Source of the DNA: Massilia arenae
GTDB taxonomy: Bacteria; Pseudomonadota; Gammaproteobacteria; Burkholderiales; Burkholderiaceae_D
DNA: 64,000 nucleotides
NCBI RefSeq assembly: GCF_008014745.1
Contig: NZ_VPFD01000002.1
Coordinates: 62,001 to 126,000, forward strand
Direction: 5' to 3'
Shown: piece by piece, positions 26,843-35,645 of the stretch
Numbering within the stretch: position 1 is the stretch's first letter
Layout: each line of letters begins with the position of its first letter
The notes under the pieces: model-generated
Databases searched by the model: none
What the model was told of the DNA's origin: nothing
What the model saw: only the letters and a program-made list of their open reading frames with translations
Position numbers and translations under genes: made by a program

Positions 26843-27877
26843 TTATTCGATTGAGCTGCCTGCACGCAGCGCTTCCAGCTGTCCGGTCTTCGCCTTGTCG
26901 AGCAGGACGCGGGCTGCGCGATTGTCGGGGTGCAGCGCGAGGATGCTTTCGGCGGTGGCGATCGCCTTGTCGAACTGCGCCTGCGCCAGGTATTGCTCGG
27001 CGCGCGACAGCAGGGCGCGGATGCCATCGTCAGCCGGCGCCGGCGGCGGCGTGCGCTCGGCCCTGGGCTTGGGCGGGGCGGCGACTGCGCGTACGGGCGC
27101 CGGCGTCTGGGCCGCCGGTGTGGGTGGCTGCTCGACACGGGGCGGCGGCGCGGCCGGTTGCGGCGTCGGTTCCAGCGCGATGGGGGCCGGAGATACAGGG
27201 GCCGGCGATACGGGGGGCGTGGCCACGGCCGGGGCGGCCGGCAGGGGCGTCGGCGCCTGCTGCGGCTCCGGCACGCTTTCCGGCGGCTGTGCCGTGGATG
27301 GGACGGCCGCCACCGGCGCGCTGCCGGCGTCGTCGGCCAGCAGGTAATAGGCGGCGCCTGCGCCGGCGATGACGATGCCGGCGCCACCAATCACGAGCAT
27401 CCGCGTCAGGCGGGACGAGGCGCCCGGCTCCGGCTGAGGCGCCGCTGGGTCGCGTGCGCCGTCCACCGGCACGGTCGCGGCGTCGGTCGCGGCGTCGGTC
27501 GCGGTGGCAACTGGCGGATCGTGGCGCAGGGGAGCGAGCTCTGGCTCCTGCTCGGGTTCAGGTTCAGGTTCAGGCGCCGCCCTGGTCTCGGGCGCTGGCG
27601 CAGCTTCCGCTTCCGGCTGCGGTGCGGGCGCAGGCATCGATGGCGGCTCGGGCATGGGCTGCGGCGCCGGAATGATCTCTGGTTCCGGCGCCGGCGCTGG
27701 CGTCACCAGCGGCGCCGCGGTCGGCTTCCCACAGCTGCCACAGAACTTCGCGCCAGGCTTCAAGGGATGGGAACAAGTGCAGCATCGAGCGGCCGGCGCA
27801 GCGAGCGACGTGCCGCATTTTTTGCAGAATTTCGCCGTTGGCGCATTAATGGTATCGCAGGAAGAGCAGGTGGTCAT
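26843..27877 (-). CDS. Double zinc-ribbon, Pro/Ala-rich single-pass membrane protein with TPR-like tail
   Basis: A 344-residue protein. Two zinc ribbons occupy the first 52 residues (CSSCDT..CKKCGT and CCTCSH..CGSCGK). A long Pro/Ala/Glu linker leads to one hydrophobic segment (about 163-183, LVIGGAGIVIAGAGAAYYLL), a second Pro-rich stretch, and a C-terminal helical repeat (LSRAEQYLAQAQFDKAIATAESILALHPDNRAARVLL without the full run quoted as a motif; key TPR-type residues A, Y, A, P). It is the first gene of the leftward operon, divergent from the sigma-factor gene across a 194-nt AT-rich gap. Confidence 0.78.
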   Translation of the reverse strand: MTTCSSCDTINAPTAKFCKKCGTSLAAPAARCCTCSHPLKPGAKFCGSCGKPTAAPLVTPAPAPEPEIIPAPQPMPEPPSMPAPAPQPEAEAAPAPETRAAPEPEPEPEQEPELAPLRHDPPVATATDAATDAATVPVDGARDPAAPQPEPGASSRLTRMLVIGGAGIVIAGAGAAYYLLADDAGSAPVAAVPSTAQPPESVPEPQQAPTPLPAAPAVATPPVSPAPVSPAPIALEPTPQPAAPPPRVEQPPTPAAQTPAPVRAVAAPPKPRAERTPPPAPADDGIRALLSRAEQYLAQAQFDKAIATAESILALHPDNRAARVLLDKAKTGQLEALRAGSSIE

Positions 27878-28071
27878 ATTAGTTGGCGTAGTTATTTCTG
27901 GTTACTTTGCAGTGTTGCGCCTGATATAAAAGTATTACTCTGTCAAAAAATTTTGCTAGCATACTCACTGTTCTTGTTTTCTGCCACTGTAAACTCTTCC
28001 AGCCACGTACCACCCTTGATCGTGATAGCTTTGATTTCGGTTCAATTGTTAAGTAAATATTTTTTGATTTA
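27878..28071. promoter_or_regulatory. AT-rich divergent promoter region of the zinc-ribbon and sigma-factor operons
   Basis: This 194-nt gap is much more AT-rich than the surrounding DNA and separates two outward-facing gene sets. It holds several A/T runs, for example around 27940-27955 and 28045-28070. No Shine-Dalgarno precedes the sigma-factor ATG. I could not assign -35/-10 pairs with confidence; if the ECF factor controls its own block, its target motif should be here. Confidence 0.5.
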
Positions 28072-28668
28072 ATGAAAAACCTGCCGCGCCACGAAGTTAA
28101 AAATTTATTGAACCGAATTGAAAAAGGTGACGATACAGCTTGCGCACGGCTGTATTCGGCATATCAGTCGGACTTGTATGCCTATGTGCGCTACCGTGTC
28201 TGGGACGATGCCGGAGCCGAGGAGGTCGTGGTTGACACGTTCCACGCGGCATTCCGCAAGCCAGGGGCATACCATGGATTGTCAGAATATTCGACATGGG
28301 TATGCGGTATTGCAAACAATAAAATTCGCGAATGGCGCCGAAAGAACGTCAAATATACGCGCGAGATTGGTGGTGCGGATACCGCGTTGTTCGATGCCGT
28401 GCAAGAACCGGAGTGGGATGTGGCAACGCTTCTCGACGAGCGTGAAATGGGTGAAGCATTACTCGAGTGTATTGACAAGCTCCCCGATGCGCAGCGTGAA
28501 GCGATTTATTGGACTGCAGTCGAAAACTGCAGTGTGGAAGAAGCAGGAGTTAAATCTGGTGCGCCGGCAGGAACAATCAAATCGCGCCTGTTTCATGCAA
28601 GGCGGGTAATTCGCGCCTGTCTCGAGCGAGCGATCGGCAGTAATCATGCGGGAGAAAGAATTGGATGA
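28072..28668 (+). CDS. ECF-type RNA polymerase sigma factor
   Basis: A 198-residue sigma-70-family group 4 factor with region 2 (about residues 20-90: YSAYQSDLYAYVRYRV, then EVVVDTFHAAFRKP, then STWVCGIANNKIREWRRK) and region 4 (about 130-190: LPDAQREAIYWTAVENCSVEEAG and GTIKSRLFHARRVIR). Codon use is more AT-rich than in most of the window. No Shine-Dalgarno is visible before the ATG, so the start could be leaderless or slightly different. The end overlaps the anti-sigma gene by 23 nt. Confidence 0.9.
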   Translation: MKNLPRHEVKNLLNRIEKGDDTACARLYSAYQSDLYAYVRYRVWDDAGAEEVVVDTFHAAFRKPGAYHGLSEYSTWVCGIANNKIREWRRKNVKYTREIGGADTALFDAVQEPEWDVATLLDEREMGEALLECIDKLPDAQREAIYWTAVENCSVEEAGVKSGAPAGTIKSRLFHARRVIRACLERAIGSNHAGERIG

Positions 28669-29296
28669 GCTTGATCGTAAAAGACAGTTTCGGGATTTAT
28701 TACCGTTTTATGTCAATGGAACGCTCGACGAAACCCAGCATGCATATATTGAAAAATATATTGCGGAGAATTCCGACGCGCGTGCTGAATTGCACTTCGC
28801 TGAACGAATGATGGGGGCGGCGCGCCTGCACGGCGAACGGCGCGACCCGATGGCCGGTTATGCGCTGCTCAAGAAACGCATGGATGCCTCCCGGCCGGCG
28901 TCCGGGCCGGCGGCATGGCTGCGCGCATGGCGCGAACGGCTGCACGGCTGGGGTCTGGCGCCGGGCCCCGCCGCGCTGGTGGCCTTGCTGGCAGTCCAGT
29001 TCACGGTCGTCGGTGCGCTGTTCGTGCCGGGGCCGGAACTCGTCACCACGCGCGGCGTCGCCACCAGCGCCGCCACCTTGCAGCGCGCCCAGGTCAAGCT
29101 CACGCTCAAGCCCGGCGCCGCGTTCGGCGAGGTGGTGGCGCTGCTCGTCCGGCACGGCTGCAAGATCGTATGGGGGCCGACCCCGGCCGGCGAGCTATGG
29201 CTGGCGCTGGATGAGCCGCGCGACGCAGCGCGCATCCGCGCTTCCCTCGCGCAGTCGGCACTGGTCGAGGATGCGCTGGAGTTGACCCAGCCATGA
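28646..29296 (+). CDS. Putative membrane anti-sigma factor
   Basis: A 216-residue protein in the position and shape of an anti-sigma factor. Residues 1-60 resemble the anti-sigma domain (LLPFYVNGTLDETQHAYIEK) but lack the zinc-binding HxxxCxxC of ZAS proteins. One membrane helix spans about 106-127. The C-terminal 85 residues would be periplasmic and form a small alpha/beta domain (QVKLTLKPGAAFGEVVALL). It overlaps the sigma gene by 23 nt and the caspase gene by 4 nt. Assignment as anti-sigma is from context and topology. Confidence 0.75.
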   Translation: MREKELDELDRKRQFRDLLPFYVNGTLDETQHAYIEKYIAENSDARAELHFAERMMGAARLHGERRDPMAGYALLKKRMDASRPASGPAAWLRAWRERLHGWGLAPGPAALVALLAVQFTVVGALFVPGPELVTTRGVATSAATLQRAQVKLTLKPGAAFGEVVALLVRHGCKIVWGPTPAGELWLALDEPRDAARIRASLAQSALVEDALELTQP

Positions 29297-30660
29297 AGCG
29301 CCGTCACATGCTTGCCCTGAGCGCTGCCGCGGCATGGCTGCCGGGTGCCGCTGCGGGGGCCTCGGCCACGAGGACGGCGACCGACCGCCACGCGCTGGTG
29401 ATCGGCAACGGCGCCTACAACACACACCTGCTGCCGAACACGCGCCGCGATGCCGACCTCATGGCCCGGACCCTGGGCAAGGCCGGCTTCACCGTCACGC
29501 TGTCGAAAGACCTGGACCGCAGCGCCATGTTCGAGGCAGTGCGCGGCTTCTGCGCCGGCCTGCGCCCTGGCGCGACCGCGCTCGTCTACTACGCCGGACA
29601 TGGCATCCAGATCGACGGCAGCAATTACCTGCTGCCGGTCGACATCACGCCGACCAGCGCAGCCGGGGTAGCACAGCGCGCCTTTTCGCTGCAGACCTTG
29701 CACGAGCGGCTGGCGTTGTCGCAGTCGGCGGTCAACATCATCATCCTGGACGCCTGTCGCAACAACCCGTTTCAGCCGGTGCCGGCGGTACGGCTGCGCA
29801 ATTTCACGAACCTGGGACTGGCGGGCACGCGCGCCCCGCGCGGCACCCTGGTCGCGTATTCGACCGCGCCGGGACAACTGGCCGAGGACGGGACCGGGCG
29901 CCGGCACAGCATCTATACCGAGACCCTGGCCAACCTGCTCGGCCAGCGCGGCCTGGATGCGGAGCGACTGTTTCGCGACTTGTCGGACCAGGTACGGCGG
30001 CGCACGCTCGAAGACCAGCAACCCTGGTTCGAATCCTCGCTGGCCGGTGATTTCTACTTCCTGCCGCCGCCCGGCTGGCGTGCGCCGGCCTGGGTCGCGC
30101 CGCCTCCCGACGCCGGGCGCAAGCATGCCAACAAGCGGTACCGCAGCGGCGACGGCTCGATCGGCAGCACCGGCGACGCCAGCTGGTACCGAGACATGGA
30201 CGAGCGTGCATGGACCGAGCTCGATCACGATATCGAGCGGCGTGCGCGCCAGGTCGACGCCGCGGCGCTGACGCGCCTGAAGCGCCAGGCCGCTGGCGGC
30301 AACGTCGTCGCCATGACGACGCTCGGCATGGCCGCCTTGGCGCCAGCAGGCCGGGGCCAAGGCGCTGGCGCGGCGCAGCAGTGGCTGCACAAGGCGGCCC
30401 GACTCGACTTCCCGGTGGCCCAGACCCAGCTGGCAGAGATGATGATCGCCGGCCAGGCCAGGGGCGACGCCACCGAGGCGCTGCGGCTGCTGCGGCGCGC
30501 CGCCGACGCCCGTTATCCGCGCGCGCGCATCGACCTGGCCCAACTCGAGATGCAGCGCCAGCCGACGCCGGAAGCGGCGCAGCAGCTGTTCAAGACGATC
30601 CTGGAAAACACCGGCGCGACCATGCGCCAGTACTATCCGGCCCCTGCACCGCTCAAGTAG
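29293..30660 (+). CDS. Exported caspase-like (C14) protease with SEL1-type repeats
   Basis: A 455-residue protein. Residues 1-25 form an export signal with a twin-arginine-like start (MKRRHMLALS). The caspase p20-like domain spans about 32-250 with the dyad His103 (YYAGHG) and Cys155 (DACRNNPF). Residues about 330-440 contain SEL1/TPR-like helical repeats (GNVVAMTTLGMAALA, FPVAQTQLAEMMIAG). Bacterial caspase homologues cut after basic or acidic residues and act in signalling or cell death. It starts by a 4-nt overlap with the anti-sigma gene, so all three are made together. Confidence 0.85.
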   Translation: MKRRHMLALSAAAAWLPGAAAGASATRTATDRHALVIGNGAYNTHLLPNTRRDADLMARTLGKAGFTVTLSKDLDRSAMFEAVRGFCAGLRPGATALVYYAGHGIQIDGSNYLLPVDITPTSAAGVAQRAFSLQTLHERLALSQSAVNIIILDACRNNPFQPVPAVRLRNFTNLGLAGTRAPRGTLVAYSTAPGQLAEDGTGRRHSIYTETLANLLGQRGLDAERLFRDLSDQVRRRTLEDQQPWFESSLAGDFYFLPPPGWRAPAWVAPPPDAGRKHANKRYRSGDGSIGSTGDASWYRDMDERAWTELDHDIERRARQVDAAALTRLKRQAAGGNVVAMTTLGMAALAPAGRGQGAGAAQQWLHKAARLDFPVAQTQLAEMMIAGQARGDATEALRLLRRAADARYPRARIDLAQLEMQRQPTPEAAQQLFKTILENTGATMRQYYPAPAPLK

Positions 30661-30697
30661 TCCGGCTTCGCCCGCGACACGAACCATCCAGAATGTG

Positions 30698-33226
30698 ATG
30701 AACCAGACTAAAGACCTCGAAGTAACTCTGCTTTCCTGCGCGGCATGCGACGCCGTCTACCCGGACGACGCGCTGTTCTGCGACCATTGCGGTGCCCCCG
30801 CGAGCGCCCCCCTGTCAGGCGCGACAAGCCTGTTGCCGGCGGTCGCCGGGCTGGAGGAGGACGGGATGGCGCTGGCGGCGCCCGTCGCCAGCGATGCGCT
30901 TTCCATGGTGCGCCATCTGGTGCGCGACAAGACGCGCTTCGAGCCGCACGACGTCCAGGCGATCGCCGAAGAAGACATCGCCTATCCCTACTACCTGGAG
31001 GTCGCCCATGTGCTCGACGCATCCCCGCAGCGCACGGCGATCACCGGACACTTCAAGCCCGGCCCCGGAGACCAGCGTTGCAGCGCCCCGGGACAGTTCC
31101 TGGCAAGCGAGGAGCGCCAGCGCCACACCGTTCTCGGCGAGGCGATGGCCAGGCTGGAGCGCCAGTTGCACGAGCCGGAAACCGCCTACGACACGGTCAG
31201 CGACGGGATCTACCTCGGCGCCCAGGTGCGGCACCATTACCTGGCGACCTGCGCGACGTGCGATGGAGAGGGCCGGGATACCTGCCACGGTTGCCGCGGC
31301 TGCGGCAACGAAGAATGCTGGGAGTGCCACGGCAGCCTGCGGGTCAAGTGCAAGTCCTTCAACTGCATGTTCGGCAAGGTCAATTGCAATTCTTGCGTGG
31401 GCCGCGGCTATACCACGCGCATCGAGTATTACTCCGAGACGATCCAGGTTCCGGTGACCGTCACCGACTACCACAGCACCGGCACGAGCCAGCGTACGGA
31501 ATACCATTACGAGAATGTGAGCCGACAGCGCGAGGTGCAGGATCCATGCTATTTCTGCCAGGGCGGCAAAGTCGATTGCGGTAGCTGCAACGGCACCGAC
31601 CGGGTGCAGTGTCCGACCTGCCATGCGACGGGCACGGTACGCTGCCGCACTTGCGGCGGCAGTGGCCACCTGGTCTGCAGTCCCTGCGCCGGATCGGGCG
31701 AGACCGGACAGTCGTCGGCCGTCAGCGTGCACCTGGCGACGGCATATGCGATCGAGCAGCCCGACGGCATGCCGGAAGATGCGCTGCAAATTGCCTATGG
31801 CGAAGGCGCGCACGCCCTGGCCCGAATCAGCGATGCCATCAGCCTGGCCGGGCTGGCGCCGGGCGACGACGGCGCGACCCTGGTGGCGCGCTACGCGATG
31901 CCGGTGCGCCTGGTGCGGCTGGCGGCCGGATGCGGCGCCGAGCGCTACGACCTGGTGGCGTATGGACGCCCATTGCGCTGGCTGACGCTGGACGATATGG
32001 TCGAGGACCTGCTGCAGCGCGACCTGCGAGCCCTGAAAGAAGCGCTGGCCCGCATGGCCGATGACGGCGTGTTCGCCAGCGATGTCGACAAGCTGCTTGC
32101 GCCATTGCGCCATGTCGCGGCGTCCGAGCTGAACGCCGAGGTCGTCGAATCCGTGCTCGAGGGGAAGGGCGCCAGCGCGCACGCGGGCGTCGTGTCGGCG
32201 CAGTATGCCAGCGATATCGAGGCAGCGGTGCTTGGCACCTTGCGCCATGCCTATACGCGATTCGCCAAGCGCAGCTGGTGGCATGGCGCCCTGGCCAGTG
32301 CGCTGCTGCTGCTGGGCGGCTGGTTGTGGGCCGGCCTGCTGCCGGGGCTCGCGCTCGCCAGCCTGGCTTTGCCGATAAGCGTATGGATGTTCCAGCGTCG
32401 GATGCGCGCCACGCTGGGCGAGGCCCTGGGCAGCGAGACGCAGGCGCGGCGCGCCATGGCCCTGGCACGCAAGGGCAGGCGCGACCGCGCCGCCCTCGTC
32501 ATGCTGCTGGCTCCGACGGTGCTGCTGCTGGCGTGCGCCGTCTGGGCCCTGCCCATGCACAGCCCCTTGCCCGGCCGTGCCGCCGTCGCTGCCGCAGCGC
32601 CGGCCACGCCATCGGCCGCCGAGCGCGAGGCCGTCGCTCCGGTATTGCGCAGCCATGCGGCCGGCGAACTGGAGAGCGCGCGCGCCAGCCTGCGGATCCT
32701 GGCCGGGGAAGGCAATGGCGCCGCCTACGGTCCCTATGCATGGATGGTGCTGCTGGGCGAAGGACTGACGCCGGGCGAGATCGCGCGCGATGACATGCGC
32801 GAGCGGGTGGCTGCGGCACGCGAGTGGGCAGCCAAGGCGGTGGAGCTTGACGATGCCTGGGGACTTGCCACCCAAGGCATGATTCAGGTAAACAAGCAAG
32901 GTGGTCATTTCGACATGGCCGAGGGCTTGCGCAAGCTGGAACTGGCCGCCGGCCGCGGTCATCTCGGCGCCATGCACTTCCTGGGAATGATCCACTACAA
33001 GGGCGTCAACGTGCCGGTCGACCATGCCCAGGCCCGCACCTGGTTCACCCAGGCCGCGCAGCGCGACGACGCCACGGCGCTCTACAATCTCGGGCTCATG
33101 GACTGGGAAGGCAATGGCATTGCTCGTCCCGACCGCACCAGTGCCATGAAACACTGGCGTCGCGCCGCCGCGCTCGGTAATGAACTGGCGCGCCGCGCCG
33201 TCGTGAAACGGCGGCCTGCCGACTGA
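30698..33226 (+). CDS. Zinc-ribbon / DnaJ-like Cys-rich / SEL1 membrane protein
   Basis: An 842-residue mosaic. An N-terminal zinc ribbon (CAACDA..CDHCGA, about 14-33) is followed by a region without motif, then about residues 183-335 rich in CxxCxGxG-type units as in the DnaJ zinc domain (CATCDGEG, CHGCRGCG, CPTCHATG, CRTCGGSG, CSPCAGSG). Hydrophobic helices lie near 527-565 (two) and 598-620, and the C-terminus (about 690-840) has SEL1 repeats (GHLGAMHFLGMIHYKG, DDATALYNLGLMDWEG). Start: ATG at 30698; a GTG directly before it could be used. It is 37 nt after the caspase gene and is the last gene of this operon. Confidence 0.82.
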   Translation: MNQTKDLEVTLLSCAACDAVYPDDALFCDHCGAPASAPLSGATSLLPAVAGLEEDGMALAAPVASDALSMVRHLVRDKTRFEPHDVQAIAEEDIAYPYYLEVAHVLDASPQRTAITGHFKPGPGDQRCSAPGQFLASEERQRHTVLGEAMARLERQLHEPETAYDTVSDGIYLGAQVRHHYLATCATCDGEGRDTCHGCRGCGNEECWECHGSLRVKCKSFNCMFGKVNCNSCVGRGYTTRIEYYSETIQVPVTVTDYHSTGTSQRTEYHYENVSRQREVQDPCYFCQGGKVDCGSCNGTDRVQCPTCHATGTVRCRTCGGSGHLVCSPCAGSGETGQSSAVSVHLATAYAIEQPDGMPEDALQIAYGEGAHALARISDAISLAGLAPGDDGATLVARYAMPVRLVRLAAGCGAERYDLVAYGRPLRWLTLDDMVEDLLQRDLRALKEALARMADDGVFASDVDKLLAPLRHVAASELNAEVVESVLEGKGASAHAGVVSAQYASDIEAAVLGTLRHAYTRFAKRSWWHGALASALLLLGGWLWAGLLPGLALASLALPISVWMFQRRMRATLGEALGSETQARRAMALARKGRRDRAALVMLLAPTVLLLACAVWALPMHSPLPGRAAVAAAAPATPSAAEREAVAPVLRSHAAGELESARASLRILAGEGNGAAYGPYAWMVLLGEGLTPGEIARDDMRERVAAAREWAAKAVELDDAWGLATQGMIQVNKQGGHFDMAEGLRKLELAAGRGHLGAMHFLGMIHYKGVNVPVDHAQARTWFTQAAQRDDATALYNLGLMDWEGNGIARPDRTSAMKHWRRAAALGNELARRAVVKRRPAD

Positions 33227-33331
33227 GGTCAATGCGCCGGCCCTGCCCGGAACCGGCCGCTCAGTTCAGTTTGCGGGCGTAGTCCGGGGCATGGGCGGCG
33301 TCATGCAAGAGCCGGATCCGGAGACAGTGTT

Positions 33332-33997
33332 TCAGGACCGCGTACGCTGCAGCCGCAGCAGTCCTTCCGGCGTGCGGATGGCGCGCAAGTCGTCGTAGTC
33401 CGGCACGCCGGTCACGCGGGTTGCGAGCGGCTCGTGGTGGGTGGCGGTGACGACAATGCTGTCCATCCCGGCTGCCTCGGCCGATTGCAGGCCGGCCAGC
33501 GTATCCTCGAACACCAGGCAATCCTGCGGGCGCATGCCCAGTTTTTCTGCGCCCAGCAGGAAGGGATCCGGCGCCGGCTTGCCGCGCTGGACGTCTTCGG
33601 CGGCCACCATCACTGGCGGCGTCGGGAGCCCGGCTGCGGCGATGCGCGCCTCGGCCAGCGCGCGCGGGGCCGACGTGACGATGGCCCAGCGGTCGGCCGG
33701 CAGGGTGGCCAGGAAAGCCGCCACGCCGGCGATCGCCTCGATGCCTTCGACATCCTCGATCTCGGCCAGCGTGATGCGCTGCGCTTCGGCTTCCACATCG
33801 ATATCGGGCAAGCCGACGCCGCGCACCGTGTCGATGCTGCGCTTGCCGTGGATGGTTGGCAGGAAGACGTCGACGTCCAGGCCATGGCTGCGCGCCCAGG
33901 CGGCCCAGACCCGCTCGGCGGCGATGATCGAGGTGAGGATGGTGCCATCCATGTCGAACAGGAAGGCGGCGTAGTCGCGGGTGGGGAGGGCGGTCAT
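33332..33997 (-). CDS. HAD-superfamily phosphatase (subfamily IA)
   Basis: A 221-residue HAD hydrolase of the beta-phosphoglucomutase/sugar-phosphatase type. Motif I is FDMDGTI (residues 14-20), motif II is the VTSAPR segment near 110, motif III the Lys in RGKPAPDPFLLGA, and motif IV VFEDTLAGLQSAEAAGM. A small cap domain is inserted after motif I. Substrate likely a small phosphorylated metabolite such as glycerol-3-phosphate or a hexose phosphate. Single gene; argH follows further along the same strand. Confidence 0.87.
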   Translation of the reverse strand: MTALPTRDYAAFLFDMDGTILTSIIAAERVWAAWARSHGLDVDVFLPTIHGKRSIDTVRGVGLPDIDVEAEAQRITLAEIEDVEGIEAIAGVAAFLATLPADRWAIVTSAPRALAEARIAAAGLPTPPVMVAAEDVQRGKPAPDPFLLGAEKLGMRPQDCLVFEDTLAGLQSAEAAGMDSIVVTATHHEPLATRVTGVPDYDDLRAIRTPEGLLRLQRTRS

Positions 33998-34023
33998 TGA
34001 GTCGTCAATCGATAGCGGAAATG

Positions 34024-34058
34024 AAAAGCGGGCCAGGGCGCTTGAGGCGCTGGCCCGC
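34024..34058 (-). terminator. Rho-independent terminator of argH
   Basis: Read on the minus strand, a 9-bp perfect GC-rich stem (GCGGGCCAG / CTGGCCCGC arms at 34050-34058 and 34028-34036) is followed by TTTT. It lies 16 nt past the argH stop. Confidence 0.75.
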
Positions 34059-34073
34059 CGGAAAGGCTAGAGC

Positions 34074-35471
34074 TTACTCGGCCAGCTGCTGGCGCACGCG
34101 CACGATAGCCGCGCGCACCTGGTTCGGCGCGGTGCCGCCCACGTGGTCGCGCGCCGCCACCGAACCCTCGAGGGTCAGCACCTCGAACACGTCCTGCCCG
34201 ATCAGCGGCGAGAAGCCCTGCAGCGTCTCGAGCGACATCTCGGACAGGTCGCAGCCCGCCTGGTCGCAGGCGCGCACCGCATGCGCCACGGCTTCGTGGG
34301 CGTCGCGGAACGGCAGGCCTTTCTTGACCAGGTAGTCGGCCAGGTCGGTCGCGGTAGCGTAGCCCTGCAGCGCCGCGGCGCGCATGTTCTCGGCCTTGAC
34401 CGTGATGCCCGACGCCATGTCGGTGAAGATGCGCAGCGTATCAAGCACCGTATCGACCGTGTCGAACAACGGTTCCTTGTCTTCCTGGTTGTCCTTGTTG
34501 TAGGCCAGCGGCTGGCCTTTCATCAGGGTCAAGAGGCCGGTCAGGTGACCATACACACGGCCGGTCTTGCCGCGCGCCAGTTCCGGCACGTCCGGATTTT
34601 TCTTTTGCGGCATGATCGACGAGCCGGTGCAGAAGCGGTCGGCGATGTCGATGAAGCCGATGCGCGGGCTGATCCACATCACCAGCTCTTCCGAGAAGCG
34701 CGAGACGTGCATCATCAGGATCGAGGCGGCAGCGGTGAATTCGATCGCGAAATCGCGGTCGGACACGGCGTCCAGCGAGTTGTGGCAGACGTCGTCGAAG
34801 CCCAGGGTCTTGGCCACGCGCAGGCGGTCGATCGGGAAGGTGGTGCCGGCCAGGGCGGCGGCGCCCAGCGGCAGGCGGTTGACGCGGCGGCGCGCATCCT
34901 GCATGCGCTCGGCGTCGCGGCCGAACATCTCGACGTAGGCCAGCATGTGGTGGCCGAAGGTGATCGGCTGCGCCACCTGCAGGTGGGTGAAGCCCGGCAT
35001 GATGGTGTCGGCGTGGCGTTCCGCGAGATCCGTCAGGGCGCCGCGCAGGCCGTTCAGCAGGGCCAGGATGTCGTCGATGGCGGCGCGCACGTACAGGCGG
35101 ATGTCAGTCGCGACCTGGTCGTTGCGCGAGCGGCCGGTGTGCAGGCGCTTGCCTGCATCGCCGACCAGTTCGGTCAGGCGCTTCTCGATGTTCAGGTGCA
35201 CGTCTTCCAGGTCGAGCAGCCATTCGAAGCTGCCGGCGTCGATCTCGGACCGGATTTGCGTCATGCCGCGCTCGATCTCGGCACGGTCGTGCTCGCTGAT
35301 GATGCCCTGGGCCGCCAGCATCTCGGCGTGCGCCAGCGAGCCCTGGATGTCGTATTGCGCCAGGCGTTTGTCGAAGAACACGGACGCGGTGTAGCGCTTG
35401 ACGAGATCGGAGACGGGTTCGGAGAAGCGGGCCGACCAGGCTTCGGCTTTTTTGGAGAATTGTTCGGTCAT
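34074..35471 (-). CDS. argH: Argininosuccinate lyase
   Basis: A 465-residue ArgH, which splits argininosuccinate into arginine and fumarate, the last step of arginine synthesis. The fumarase/aspartase-superfamily signature [12 protein letters not shown] is present at about residues 280-291, as are the [13 protein letters not shown] and [14 protein letters not shown] motifs. Length is normal. It stands alone with its own terminator. Confidence 0.97.
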   Translation of the reverse strand: MTEQFSKKAEAWSARFSEPVSDLVKRYTASVFFDKRLAQYDIQGSLAHAEMLAAQGIISEHDRAEIERGMTQIRSEIDAGSFEWLLDLEDVHLNIEKRLTELVGDAGKRLHTGRSRNDQVATDIRLYVRAAIDDILALLNGLRGALTDLAERHADTIMPGFTHLQVAQPITFGHHMLAYVEMFGRDAERMQDARRRVNRLPLGAAALAGTTFPIDRLRVAKTLGFDDVCHNSLDAVSDRDFAIEFTAAASILMMHVSRFSEELVMWISPRIGFIDIADRFCTGSSIMPQKKNPDVPELARGKTGRVYGHLTGLLTLMKGQPLAYNKDNQEDKEPLFDTVDTVLDTLRIFTDMASGITVKAENMRAAALQGYATATDLADYLVKKGLPFRDAHEAVAHAVRACDQAGCDLSEMSLETLQGFSPLIGQDVFEVLTLEGSVAARDHVGGTAPNQVRAAIVRVRQQLAE

Positions 35472-35645
35472 GGTGGAATTCCGGTTGGGGATCCAGCGAT
35501 TATAAACCGCGTCGCTGCTACGTCTTCCGGTGGGCAGATTACTGGGAGAAAGCTAGCGAAAAAAAGCTCCCTGCTGAGCTCAATCGAAACCAATACGGGG
35601 ACCAATCGGCGCTAAAATGGTTTTTTTGCCAGCTTTGCAAGCCCA

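Noticed and set aside
28072-30660. Caspase plus sigma factor as part of a type III CRISPR-linked signalling system
   Set aside because: No CRISPR array, cas gene, SAVED or CHAT domain lies in the window, and the caspase carries an export signal.
33261-33331. Possible remnant of a C-terminus (KLN end) downstream of the 30698 gene
   Set aside because: Only about 20 codons without a recognisable family; could be chance, and it overlaps the HAD gene region in another frame.
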